Origin: Psychrobacter sp. 4Dc | Lineage (GTDB): Bacteria > Pseudomonadota > Gammaproteobacteria > Pseudomonadales > Moraxellaceae | Assembly (NCBI RefSeq): GCF_002836715.1 | Contig: NZ_PJAT01000090.1 | Location: forward strand, 1 to 45,357 | DNA length: 45,357 nt | Direction of reading: 5' to 3' | In this document: positions 17,480 through 26,687 of the stretch, piece by piece | Position numbering within the stretch: the first letter of the stretch is position 1 | Layout: every line of letters starts with the position of its first letter | Position numbers and translations under genes: made by a program | The notes under the pieces: generated by a model | Database searches by the model: none | Told to the model about the DNA's origin: nothing | What the model saw: the letters and a program-made list of their open reading frames with translations, nothing else

Positions 17480-17536
17480 AATGTGCCTCATTTAAAAAGC
17501 CGTGACCTCATATAAAAATGGGCACGGCTATAAAAC

Positions 17537-17552
17537 TTGAATGATTGCTCAA
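17537..17552. promoter_or_regulatory. 16-bp palindromic operator in the tetR promoter region
   Basis: TTGAATGATTGCTCAA fits TTGARYRRWYRYTCAA exactly. It lies 58 bases before the tetR start codon, as expected for autorepression. Confidence 0.7.
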
Positions 17553-17715
17553 TTTTATCCTGAATGGGTGCGACAGTAAAGTTAATATAAGAAATGGTCT
17601 GGTAAACAAACGTAATGCTAGGGCGCGACTTAGCTATCAGCAATCACTCTACAATAATTCAACAGTCATGCTGATAGCTAGTAAATGGTCTCTACAGTGG
17701 CTAGTGATAATCTAG

Positions 17716-19254
17716 TTAAAAATCCAATTGATCGGTCAGTAATACGTGTTTGCTCTTCTGATAAGCGGACAAACCATCACCGCCCAACTCACGGCCGATA
17801 CCGCTTTGCTTAAATCCGCCCCATCCTGCTTCTGGCAGTACGATTTGTTGCTCGTTAATCCAGATATGCCCGGCTTTTATTTGTAGCGACATCTCAAGCG
17901 CAGCAGTCTCATCGGCGCTCACGATGGTAGCTGCTAGAGCAAACTTGCTATCATTAGCTAGGCGAATAGCCTCTGCATTGTCGATAAAGGTTGTACTGAC
18001 TAATACAGGCCCAAACACTTCCTCCATCCATAATTGGCTGGTCGTTGGTACGTCTGTATAAATCGTTGGGGTTGCAAAATATCCTGAACCAGTAACTATC
18101 TCGCCACCAGTCAAACAAGCAAGATGTTCGTCAGCGGCAATATCAAAGAACTTCTTAACTTGATTCAGCTGCTGCTCGCTCACCAATGGACCCATTTGCG
18201 TATCTGTCGCGAAACCATCACCTATTTGCAAACTTTCCGTTTTTACTTTTAACGTCTCAAAAAGCTGTTCAGCGATGTCTTGATGAACAACCAATCGCGA
18301 CGTGGCCGAGCATATCTGACCAGCATTGGTAAATATACCGCCAATAATTAAATCACAAGCGTAGTCAATATCAGCATCTGCACAGACCACAATAGCAGAC
18401 TTGCCACCCAGCTCTAGGCTAATGTCTTTGATGCCTTTTGCTGCTTGGATCATGACCTTTTCGCCGACTACATTACTACCAGTAAAAGACACTTTGTCAA
18501 TCAGCGGATGACTGGTCATAGCAGTGCCCACTTCAGCAGCACCCGGTAAAATATTAACCACCCCTTTTGGCAAGCCTATCTCAGATAGGATATTACCTAG
18601 CATAAGCTCTGGTAGTAGTGTCACCTCAGACGGTTTTAATAGCACGGTACAACCTGCCGCTAGCGCAGGTGCCAGCTTCCAAGAAGTCGTTACCATTGGG
18701 AAATTCCAAGGGGTAATCAGCGCACAAATACCCACTGGCGAGTATGTCTTTAACAAACGAATACCCGATTCAAGCGTTGATACTTTAGACCATGTTGCCT
18801 GATCTGTGATGAGATTGGCATAATAACGATAGCAAGCGATGGCATCGCCGACGTCTATCTTTGCTTCTTCAATTGGCTTACCGTTGTTTAATACAGACAG
18901 TCCAACCAACTTATCGAATTGCTGCTCCATAGACTCTGCAATCGCATTTAGATAGCGGGCACGCTCACTTACACTAGTCTGTGACCAGCCAGCAAAAGCT
19001 TCATCAGCCGCTTTAACTGCCTGCTCTACATGGGCACTGGTGCATAAGCGTGTCGTTGCAATCACCTCGCCTGAATTTGGATCATACAACACATGGTTAT
19101 TTGTATTATCAAAGCTTGCATCACCAGAATCGGTCACAGGTGCTGCAATCGTAACCCAGTCACCATTGATATAAGCGGCATTTAATACAACTTCGTTTTG
19201 AGCCGTTTGTATGGCAGTTTCTCTGGTTAATTCTGTAGAGTTCAGCATTTCCAT
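17716..19254 (-). CDS. Aldehyde dehydrogenase, probably for 4-guanidinobutyraldehyde
   Basis: This NAD(P)-dependent aldehyde dehydrogenase has 512 residues from ATG 19254. The frame is open from TTG 19284. It has the oxyanion/cofactor region TPWNFPMVTTSWKLAPALAAG, the general-base motif ELGGKSA and the catalytic Cys in NAGQICSATSRLVVH. It ends with the usual GGFKQSGIGRELG. It is nearest to betaine- and amino-aldehyde dehydrogenases by eye. It is the last gene of a minus-strand run with GbuA, AruI and YjiH. Oxidation of 4-guanidinobutyraldehyde, the AruI product, to 4-guanidinobutyrate is therefore the best guess. Repeated palindromes sit just upstream. Confidence 0.85.
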   Translation of the reverse strand: MEMLNSTELTRETAIQTAQNEVVLNAAYINGDWVTIAAPVTDSGDASFDNTNNHVLYDPNSGEVIATTRLCTSAHVEQAVKAADEAFAGWSQTSVSERARYLNAIAESMEQQFDKLVGLSVLNNGKPIEEAKIDVGDAIACYRYYANLITDQATWSKVSTLESGIRLLKTYSPVGICALITPWNFPMVTTSWKLAPALAAGCTVLLKPSEVTLLPELMLGNILSEIGLPKGVVNILPGAAEVGTAMTSHPLIDKVSFTGSNVVGEKVMIQAAKGIKDISLELGGKSAIVVCADADIDYACDLIIGGIFTNAGQICSATSRLVVHQDIAEQLFETLKVKTESLQIGDGFATDTQMGPLVSEQQLNQVKKFFDIAADEHLACLTGGEIVTGSGYFATPTIYTDVPTTSQLWMEEVFGPVLVSTTFIDNAEAIRLANDSKFALAATIVSADETAALEMSLQIKAGHIWINEQQIVLPEAGWGGFKQSGIGRELGGDGLSAYQKSKHVLLTDQLDF

Positions 19255-19322
19255 AATGGTCAATCGCCTTATATGTTTGATCAAATTGTCTTTATGTGCG
19301 TAACGTCCGTAATGTGATTGGC

Positions 19323-19363
19323 TAAACGGTCGGTTTAACTGACTACAGAAAAACCGACCATTT
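19323..19363. promoter_or_regulatory. Inverted pair of AAACGGTCGGTTT elements before the aldehyde dehydrogenase gene
   Basis: AAACGGTCGGTTT (19324-19336) recurs in inverted orientation as AAACCGACCATTT (19351-19363), with 12 of 13 bases matching. Each copy is itself nearly palindromic, which suggests two repressor sites. The pair could also fold into a 13-base stem with a 14-base loop in the transcript between yjiH and the dehydrogenase gene. No T run makes it a clear terminator. Confidence 0.55.
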
Positions 19364-19409
19364 GCATATTATCGTCAGGCTAGATGCCTTATGAATACTA
19401 GACGCGTCA

Positions 19410-20816
19410 CTAATACAGTAGATGCGCCACTGAGGTGATAACTACCAAGCTGATAAGCGTACGAAGGATAAAGATTAAAAATAGCTCTAATACATTTAGC
19501 TTAATATTTGATTTCAAAATCAGCGCACCCACTTCAGACATATAGATAATCTGAGTAATTGAGGCAGCTCCAACGATGAATCGTGTCATCTCACTTTCAA
19601 TGCTTTTGCCGACTAGCGCTGGCAAGTACATATCTGCAAAGCCCATAATCATGGCAGGTGCAGCCTTTGCCGCCTCTGGAATCTGTAACCACTCAAGTAG
19701 TGGTACAAGTGGTGTTGCAAGCCAATTAAAGACTGGCGTGTATTCTGCTAGGCCAAGACCTATGGTACCGATAGCAAAGATAACAGGAATCAGTCCAAAA
19801 TAGATATCAAGCAGATTGTGTACGCTGCGTTTGAACACTTTACCTAAGCTTGGCATAGAGTGCGCGCGAGTAACCGCACGATTGACTGCCCACTGGTACG
19901 TTGTATATTCAGCAGGAATACCTTCATCTAGCATGCTTTTGCCAGAATGATACGTATCAGGCTTAAGTGATAATGGTGGTATACGCGGCATGATAATCGC
20001 AGCGATGAAACCGGTTAGCGCAATGGTCAGATAAAAGAAGACGAAGTTATTGTCTACACCGATGGTTTTGGCAACCACATAGGTAAAGGCGATAGAAGTG
20101 ACTGAAAATGTAGTCGCGATAATGGCGGCTTCACGCTGACTGTAGAAGCTTTTGTCATACTCTTGCATAGTGACTAGCAAGCCGATAGACGCTGCACCAA
20201 ACCAAGAAGACATTGCATCGACAGCAGAACGACCAGGTAGTTTGAAAAGTTTGATAAACACTTTACTGGCTAAGGTACCCAAAAATTCCATCAAGCCAAA
20301 ATCAGTCAAAAATGGCAGCGATAAAATGGCAAAGAAGAACAACGGAATTAAGACAGGAATCAAATCTTCAAAAATGACACCGCCCGTATTACGATTGATA
20401 ATAAACTCGGGGCCGACTTGCAGGAAAATCATCCAAACAAACAACATACCTAAAAAACGCGTGGACAGCCAAAACCAATCAACATTAAAAAGCTTTTTTA
20501 CCAGTGAATCTTCATGCAAATTAGGCTTTAACGCTTTGACTGCCAGTGCACCAAGAGCGGAGATAGTCACTATCGCCATAGCAATATAGGCTACCAATCC
20601 ACCTAACACGGACTGTAGCGTATCGGTCAATACACCTAATAAGATTGTGACCTTACCATTCCACTCAAACGGTATGATAAAAAGTGCGATACCTAGTGCT
20701 GAAAACAATAGGAACTTCCACATTGCTGCACGCCACTGTCCTGCTTTTGGCGTTTCTGGATCAACCGTATTATTCCCTAAAATCGGCTGCTGCGACTTAT
20801 CCATGTAACTCGTCAT
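19410..20816 (-). CDS. YjiH-family (nucleoside-recognition GATE domain) membrane protein
   Basis: This 468-residue protein has about ten membrane segments and resembles E. coli YjiH, with a Gate-type domain and few charged residues in the helices. The substrate is unknown. The start at 20816 has an ideal AAGGAG seven bases upstream and overlaps the end of the dead dld gene by about 20 bases, so the two were translationally coupled. It lies inside a block for guanidino-compound breakdown. Transport of arginine, 2-ketoarginine or guanidinobutyrate is a reasonable hypothesis but is not shown by the sequence. Confidence 0.8.
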   Translation of the reverse strand: MTSYMDKSQQPILGNNTVDPETPKAGQWRAAMWKFLLFSALGIALFIIPFEWNGKVTILLGVLTDTLQSVLGGLVAYIAMAIVTISALGALAVKALKPNLHEDSLVKKLFNVDWFWLSTRFLGMLFVWMIFLQVGPEFIINRNTGGVIFEDLIPVLIPLFFFAILSLPFLTDFGLMEFLGTLASKVFIKLFKLPGRSAVDAMSSWFGAASIGLLVTMQEYDKSFYSQREAAIIATTFSVTSIAFTYVVAKTIGVDNNFVFFYLTIALTGFIAAIIMPRIPPLSLKPDTYHSGKSMLDEGIPAEYTTYQWAVNRAVTRAHSMPSLGKVFKRSVHNLLDIYFGLIPVIFAIGTIGLGLAEYTPVFNWLATPLVPLLEWLQIPEAAKAAPAMIMGFADMYLPALVGKSIESEMTRFIVGAASITQIIYMSEVGALILKSNIKLNVLELFLIFILRTLISLVVITSVAHLLY

Positions 20817-22451
20817 TTAATTTCTCCTTAATGGGCGATGATTGCCAGTTTTTCCATTTCTCTGTCTGACCAATACCTGGGTTGAGCGAATTGGTTGGAT
20901 CCAGTTTTTTATAAAAATAATGTAGCTCAGTTTTAGCAGGATACACATGCCCCACGTTGTGCTCAGCAGGATACTCAATATGACGTTGGTCATAAAATGC
21001 CAGCAGGTCTTCCTTGAATTGCTTCGCATTGGTCTTAGGTTTCAATAAATAGTCTTAGTGCATGACATGACAGAAAAAATGCCCCAGATAAAAGGCTTTA
21101 CTGACTTGTTTTTGTAAATGTTCAGGTAGAGTCTCGTCCCAATCTACGGCATTTCTAGGTAAAGCAATATCGGTCGATAGCAGCTCGCCAAACTTATCTT
21201 GATTTAAATTGTGATAACGAAACATGGCAGCGGTCGCGGCACTGCGAAATACCAATAACGTTTGCGATTCAAGCTCTGTGCATACATGCAGCGCACCTTG
21301 ATATTGCTGCATATGATTTTGCAAAAAATCCTGCGCAGCAGCGATATTGTTGCCATCGTTTTTATTAGAATCTTTATTAATGCCATTATCAAAGTCGTTA
21401 CCAAAACCATCTGCGACTTTTATAATCAAATGGTATTTATATGAGAGCGCTTGCGTACTCAAAGTGGCTGGTAATGACGGCGGCATAAACCTAGATGTCA
21501 GTTGCAGTATTCGATCTGGCAGCGTCTTTGGAAGATGCCATTTATCCAGATAGTAGCCAATCTTTGCTTGCAGTCGATACAGCGCCCCTATCTTGCTAGC
21601 AGGAAGCTTACGCATGCTCAAGCAAGTGTCTCGACCATAGTGCATCGTGATGTCGTTATAGTTTTTGTGCATATACTCAGCCAACACGGGCAATTTCAAC
21701 TCGCTTTTTAACCATTGTTTTCTGAGTGTGGTCAAGGTGTCAGCGTCGTTGGTCGAGATATAAAATGTTTGCTCGTGTTTAGGCTTGGCAAAGGTCGCTA
21801 CCCTCACTGCAAATACGATGACCTTGCCAGCTGAGCCAGATGCTTCGTACAGACCGTTGGGATCATTATTAAATCTAGCAGGTGTCTCTGCCTCACAATC
21901 ACGGACTTTATGTTGATAATGATGGTTGGTACAGACTTTACCATCGCTTGCACTATCTGACGCTTCGCTAAATGTGCCAGCTTGCAGGTTCTCTAGCATT
22001 TCCTCTGGATGCGACCCCAAATCCAGTCCCAGATGATTGATTAACTCAAACGCTCCTGAGGTATTGCGTCTGGCAAAGCAACCAGTTCTGCTGCATCATT
22101 AAGTAAATGCACACCGCCCAATAACTGCATAGAAATTACGACTAATGGCCTGTCATAATCCCCATTCGGAGTTGAGCCACCTGTTAAGCCTGTATTGGCC
22201 GCTTGAGCAATGATAATTACATCAAAAGCAGCACAGATATTAATGACGCGCCATAGTGCCACAAGAGAGTGCGGTATCACAACTGCGACGGTAGCGTCTG
22301 TGATAGCCTCAATTGCACCTTGCACATAAGACTGCTGTTGGCTAGGTTTTGTCAATACATTGGTCGTACCAACGACAACAGCAAGCGCCGTCAACAAACG
22401 CGGTATTTGCTCATGTCTACTTTCTGACATTTCTCTAGCATTGGGCGTCAT
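20797..22451 (-). pseudogene. dld: Decayed quinone-dependent D-lactate dehydrogenase (dld)
   Basis: Three pieces in order match Dld. The N-terminal piece (22451-22041) includes AANTGLTGGSTPNG. The frame then shifts, and about 65 residues are missing around 22030, including the FAD-binding SSCIGASVIGG stretch of the family. The next piece (to 21055) starts with INHLGLDLGSHPEEML and ends at CHVMH. A TAA replaces the CAA (Gln) of the usual HQDY motif. The frame then continues as DYLLKPKTNAKQF and EYPAEHNVGHVYP to 20797. The N-terminal piece also lacks the usual Arg/Gly-rich motif after YVQG. The enzyme cannot be functional. Confidence 0.88.
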
Positions 22452-22555
22452 GAAGGTGCTTCCTTGCGTAACCAGCGTTTGTCATTTTTTTGTCGTTTTT
22501 TAGAACTGTGACTATCGGTCTCGTGATTATCCGTGGCATTAGCGCCGGTATTACT

Positions 22556-24277
22556 TTAACTAAAATAAGTCACTGTCTCAGCCATTTCTTTTAGAAAGTC
22601 GTCTGCTTCATCAATCTCATAAATGATTGGTTGTTTACCCTTAGTGTCTGTTTCTAATGCGTCTAGCAATTGCTGCTTATCAGTGATTCTGCGATAGCCA
22701 GCGCCAAATCCTGCTGCTAATGGCTCAAAGTTTGGCGTTTTGATATTGACGCCAATCAATAGTAGGCCGCCCTCTTCCATATAACGACGTATCTCACCGT
22801 AGCCTTGGTTGTTCCATAGCAAAACGATCAATGGCAGCTCAAGCTCGGCTGCGCAGATGAGCTCAGCAATCGTAAATTGAATGCCGCCATCACCCATTAG
22901 ACTGATGACAGGTAGATTTGAGCCAACCATGGCCCCAATAGCAGCAGGCAAACCATAACCTAATGTGCCAAAACCCGTCGATGAATTAAACCATTTACGA
23001 GTCGCTAAGGCTTCTAGGCCAAGGTTGCCACTGTAGACAGGCTGCGTTGAATCACCAACGAAAATAACGTCTTCTACTTCATCTCTAATTAGCTTTAGTA
23101 AGGCATTTTGACCCGCAAAGTCTGTCGTTACATCCTTCAAGATGGCTTGTTTTGTCTCATTGACACGTGACAGTGCTTGATGATCAAGTGTCTGACCTTC
23201 TAAGCGACTACATAAACCACTAATCGCCATTTGCGCGTCAGACAGTACCGCAATATCTGCTCTAAACGGACGCTGCAATTGCTGGGCATCACAGTCGATA
23301 CGTACCAGCGTGCCGTTGATTTTGAACTCACCATTAAAGAACACATCATAGTCAGTCTCGCCAAGCTCAGTACCAATCGCTAACACCCAATCCGCCTCGG
23401 TAATCACGGCTCGGCCTGCTTCTAATGACTGATTGCTACCTAAACTTAATGGATGACCAGGTGGCAGCAAGCCTTTTGCATTAATCGTCAAAAACGTTGG
23501 CGCATCTATCAGCTCTGCCAATCGTTGTGCATCTTGATCGACATCAACACAGCCGCCTCCATAAAGTATTACAGGGTTTTTCGCGGTTTGTAATGACTGC
23601 ACGATTAGGTCTAATTGCGTAGGATTCGGCAATGGTCTTGTGACCTGTGGTAGGCTCAAATTATTTGTACTAGCTTCGCTATTTGCTACAGCATTTAAAC
23701 TAGGCGGCTTAGCAACATGACTGGCATCAGCGGTGATGACATCGATAGGCAGCTGAATATGTACAGGGCCAGGACGTGCCCCATTAAATAAGGCAAAAGC
23801 TTCTGCAATGACCTTCGGTAGCGACTCAGGTTGCCAAATGGTCTTACTCGTCAATGCTACTTTACTAATCATGCCTTGCTGATCGTGAAGCTCATGTAAA
23901 TGCCCTTCGCCACTACCTGTGTCTTTTACTTTATTGACACTAGAGATTACTAGCATCGGTATCGAATCAGCCAGTGCTTGCGCCATCGCTGTCATAATGT
24001 TAGTCATACCAGGGCCAGTGATGATAAAGCATACGCCGATTTTTCCAGAAGCACGGTAGTAGCCATCTGCCATAAACCCAGCGCCTTGTTCGTGACGCGG
24101 TGTCACATGACGGATATTGGTATTTGGCAGACCGCGATACAGCTCTACCGTGTGTACACCAGGGATACCAAAAACGGTCTCTACACCATAATACTCTAGC
24201 CACTGCACCAACAGCTCACCGCAGGTCAATGATGATGTATCAGTCAAATGAGAAGGCGTTTGCGTCAATTGGGTCAT
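22556..24277 (-). CDS. aruI: Thiamine-diphosphate decarboxylase, AruI-like (5-guanidino-2-oxopentanoate decarboxylase)
   Basis: This 573-residue protein has the three-domain acetolactate-synthase-like fold. The N-terminal motif VFGIPGVHTVELYRGLPN and RHVTPRHEQGAGFMADGYYR, with the activating Glu, resemble Pseudomonas AruI more than acetolactate synthase. The cofactor motif is GDGG, then a gap, then NN (GDGGIQFTIAELICA; LLWNNQGYGE). AruI decarboxylates 2-ketoarginine to 4-guanidinobutyraldehyde. The neighbouring GbuA-like ureohydrolase and aldehyde dehydrogenase provide the next two steps and strengthen the call. No small regulatory subunit gene of acetolactate synthase is nearby. Confidence 0.82.
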   Translation of the reverse strand: MTQLTQTPSHLTDTSSLTCGELLVQWLEYYGVETVFGIPGVHTVELYRGLPNTNIRHVTPRHEQGAGFMADGYYRASGKIGVCFIITGPGMTNIMTAMAQALADSIPMLVISSVNKVKDTGSGEGHLHELHDQQGMISKVALTSKTIWQPESLPKVIAEAFALFNGARPGPVHIQLPIDVITADASHVAKPPSLNAVANSEASTNNLSLPQVTRPLPNPTQLDLIVQSLQTAKNPVILYGGGCVDVDQDAQRLAELIDAPTFLTINAKGLLPPGHPLSLGSNQSLEAGRAVITEADWVLAIGTELGETDYDVFFNGEFKINGTLVRIDCDAQQLQRPFRADIAVLSDAQMAISGLCSRLEGQTLDHQALSRVNETKQAILKDVTTDFAGQNALLKLIRDEVEDVIFVGDSTQPVYSGNLGLEALATRKWFNSSTGFGTLGYGLPAAIGAMVGSNLPVISLMGDGGIQFTIAELICAAELELPLIVLLWNNQGYGEIRRYMEEGGLLLIGVNIKTPNFEPLAAGFGAGYRRITDKQQLLDALETDTKGKQPIIYEIDEADDFLKEMAETVTYFS

Positions 24278-24426
24278 GGGTCAGTCATCCTAAAAAATTT
24301 CGCTGAATATGCAGATAATTATCAATACCTCAAAACAACCTTTGTATTTTTTCTTTCATACCGATTATTAGTCACTAATTAATGGCTGCAAAGGCTGCTC
24401 ATTATAGAGGTAATCATTGATGGTGA

Positions 24427-25395
24427 TTAGTAAACCGCCTTAACCTTGTCGTCATAGCGTACGCCCGGCAGGATGCATAGCATCTCGAACAATAAGTTCG
24501 CCGCCAATACCGAAGTATTACCAAATGGATCATACGGTGGTGATACTTCAACTAAGTCCCCACCTACCACATCTAGGCCGCGCATACCGCGAATGATTTC
24601 GATACCTTGAGTAGAGGTCAGACCACCGATTTCAGCAGTACCCGTACCTGGGGCAAACGCAGGATCAATACCGTCGATATCGAAGCTCAAATAGACAGGA
24701 CCATCTCCTAGCTTTTCGCGTACTTCAGCCATGAGCGGTGTTAGCGACTTATACCAGCACTCTTCAGCAGGTACCACACGGAATCCTTGCTCAGTTGACC
24801 AGTCAAACTCTTCAGCGCTATAGCCTGTACCACGTAGACCAATTTGCACCACACGATTACCATCGATGAGGTTTTCTTCAACAGCGCGGCGGAATGGCGT
24901 ACCGTGCGCGATTTTTTCACCAAACATATCATCATTGATATCAGCATGGGCATCGATGTGTACCATGCCGACAGGGCCGTGTTTTTTAGCAAGTGCACGC
25001 AGGATAGGCAATGCAATAGTATGATCGCCACCTAGTGTTAGAGGAATCGCGCCGTGTTTGACGATTTTATCGGTATAGAATTTTTCGATGATATCAACGC
25101 TTTTTAGCAGGTTGAATGTATTGATAGGCACATCGCCGATGTCAGCGACTTGTAATGACTCAAAAGGCGCAGCACGAGTGGCCACATTGTAGGGACGAAT
25201 CATTCTTGACTCATCACGAATCTGTCTAGGACCCAATCTTGCACCGCTACGGTTGGATGCACCAATATCTAAAGGTACGCCAACGAACGCCACATCTAAC
25301 CCTTCAGCATCGGCTTGAGTTGGCAGACGCATCATAGAAGCGAAACCGCCAAATCTTGGCATATCGTTGCCGCTTAATGGTTGATTGAATGTCAT
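24427..25395 (-). CDS. gbuA: Guanidinobutyrase (ureohydrolase family)
   Basis: This 322-residue Mn-dependent ureohydrolase has metal-binding motifs GGDHT (122-126), DAHAD (148-152) and SFDIDGIDP (237-245). The N-terminal stretch LSGNDMPRFGGFASMMRLP and MIRPYNVATRAAPFESL match Pseudomonas GbuA more closely than agmatinase SpeB, as judged from memory. GbuA hydrolyses 4-guanidinobutyrate to 4-aminobutyrate and urea. It is the first gene of the minus-strand block and is divergent from a LysR-type regulator. Agmatinase activity remains the alternative. Confidence 0.88.
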   Translation of the reverse strand: MTFNQPLSGNDMPRFGGFASMMRLPTQADAEGLDVAFVGVPLDIGASNRSGARLGPRQIRDESRMIRPYNVATRAAPFESLQVADIGDVPINTFNLLKSVDIIEKFYTDKIVKHGAIPLTLGGDHTIALPILRALAKKHGPVGMVHIDAHADINDDMFGEKIAHGTPFRRAVEENLIDGNRVVQIGLRGTGYSAEEFDWSTEQGFRVVPAEECWYKSLTPLMAEVREKLGDGPVYLSFDIDGIDPAFAPGTGTAEIGGLTSTQGIEIIRGMRGLDVVGGDLVEVSPPYDPFGNTSVLAANLLFEMLCILPGVRYDDKVKAVY

Positions 25396-25488
25396 AAGTT
25401 ACTTCCTTGTTCTATTTGGTTTAAGTACACAATTTGCTACATGCCATTGACAATACATAAATATAAGAGAAGGAACCATGGTAAAATT

Positions 25489-25549
25489 TAGAAGTAAACT
25501 TCTATTTTTTCGTACTAAAGTGCGCTTATAGGTCACTATCAGAAGTTTA
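25489..25549. promoter_or_regulatory. Palindrome and half site in the gbuA-lysR divergent promoter
   Basis: TAGAAGT-AA-ACTTCTA at 25489-25504 is a perfect palindrome of the T-N11-A kind bound by LysR proteins. A further half site, AGAAGTTTA, lies at 25541-25549. Both are in the 213-base gap between gbuA and the divergent lysR gene. Confidence 0.55.
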
Positions 25550-25608
25550 TGAGAGGCAGTATTGATTGAAAGAAAGGTGATATTGATTTAATAAATAAGG
25601 AGCCGCTT

Positions 25609-26532
25609 TTGATATTGGATGAACTGATAAAGATAGACATCAAAACACTACGCAGCTTTATGGCTATCGTAGAGTGCCAAGGCGTGACGGCCGCGCAGTC
25701 GCGTTTGAATGTCACTACTTCTGTGATCAGTGGGCATTTGAAGCATTTAGAAGACCGCTTAGGCATGACGCTATGTCATCGTGGTCGAGCAGGATTCAAA
25801 CTCACGGAGGACGGTGCGGCGGTGTATGAGGCATGTTTGGGCTTTACCGAATCAGTCGCCAGCTTTCAACATCAGCTGCATTATATTAAACAATTAGACT
25901 CAGTTCACGGCGGGCACATCAGGCTTTGCTTGATTGATCAGATGCCCAAGTTTTTTTATGATGCGCTTAGACAACGTCTAGCCAACAGCTACCGTAATAA
26001 CCCGTTAATACACTTTTCTATCGACGTACAAAGCCCTGAGAGCATGTTAGAAAAGCTCTTAAGTAACGAGAGTGACATTGGCGTGGGTTATTTTGGCAGC
26101 TTTCCACCTTTACTGACTTTTAAGCCAGCATTTGTTGAAAAGCAAGTGGTCTGTTGTGGTCGCGAGCATAGATTGTTTTACAACTCAGAAGGATTAACTT
26201 TTGAGGATTTAGAACAGAACTATCCGTGGATAAAAAGAGGCTATGTGGTAGAGCATCATATCAATCATATTCGTCCCAAGACGTTAAGCGCGACTACTTA
26301 TCATATGGAGGCGACAGCGCAGCTTATCCTAGCAGGTCATCATGTGGGTTATTTGCCACGCGATCTAGCAATGCGCTATGAAGAGATGGGGCTGATGAAA
26401 ATACTACTGCCTGATGAGGCAAGCTATGAAGTGAAGCATCACTGGGCATACCGAGAAAACCTACACAAACATGTGGCAGATTTTTTGAATAAAATGATAA
26501 ATTTGTTGTCAGAGAATTATTCTAAAGCCTAA
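25609..26532 (+). CDS. LysR-family transcriptional regulator
   Basis: This 307-residue protein has an N-terminal winged helix (LRSFMAIVECQGVTAAQSRL; SVISGHLKHLEDRLGMTLCHR) and a C-terminal substrate-binding-like sensor domain. The start is TTG 25609, chosen because an ideal AAGGAG (25598-25603) sits five bases before it and no ATG is similarly placed. It is divergent from gbuA, with a palindromic candidate site between them. It is therefore likely to activate the guanidinobutyrate block, as GbuR does in Pseudomonas. The inducer could be 4-guanidinobutyrate, which is inference. Confidence 0.85.
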   Translation: MILDELIKIDIKTLRSFMAIVECQGVTAAQSRLNVTTSVISGHLKHLEDRLGMTLCHRGRAGFKLTEDGAAVYEACLGFTESVASFQHQLHYIKQLDSVHGGHIRLCLIDQMPKFFYDALRQRLANSYRNNPLIHFSIDVQSPESMLEKLLSNESDIGVGYFGSFPPLLTFKPAFVEKQVVCCGREHRLFYNSEGLTFEDLEQNYPWIKRGYVVEHHINHIRPKTLSATTYHMEATAQLILAGHHVGYLPRDLAMRYEEMGLMKILLPDEASYEVKHHWAYRENLHKHVADFLNKMINLLSENYSKA

Positions 26533-26687
26533 TTTATCAGCAGATTTTGCTACTCGGATTCTCAGTGTTTCTTAATCACAGTGTCCTAATAGCTGGTGCA
26601 TTGTCTTGTATTGAAAGTAATGCCTTTAAAGACAAGGCTTTATCTTACTGTTTTGATCATCAGCTGTTAACAATTTGCGACAAAATT

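Noticed and set aside
22556..24277. Acetolactate synthase large subunit
   Set aside because: The N-terminal motif matches AruI better, there is no ilvH/ilvN-type partner, and the neighbours fit 2-ketoarginine breakdown.
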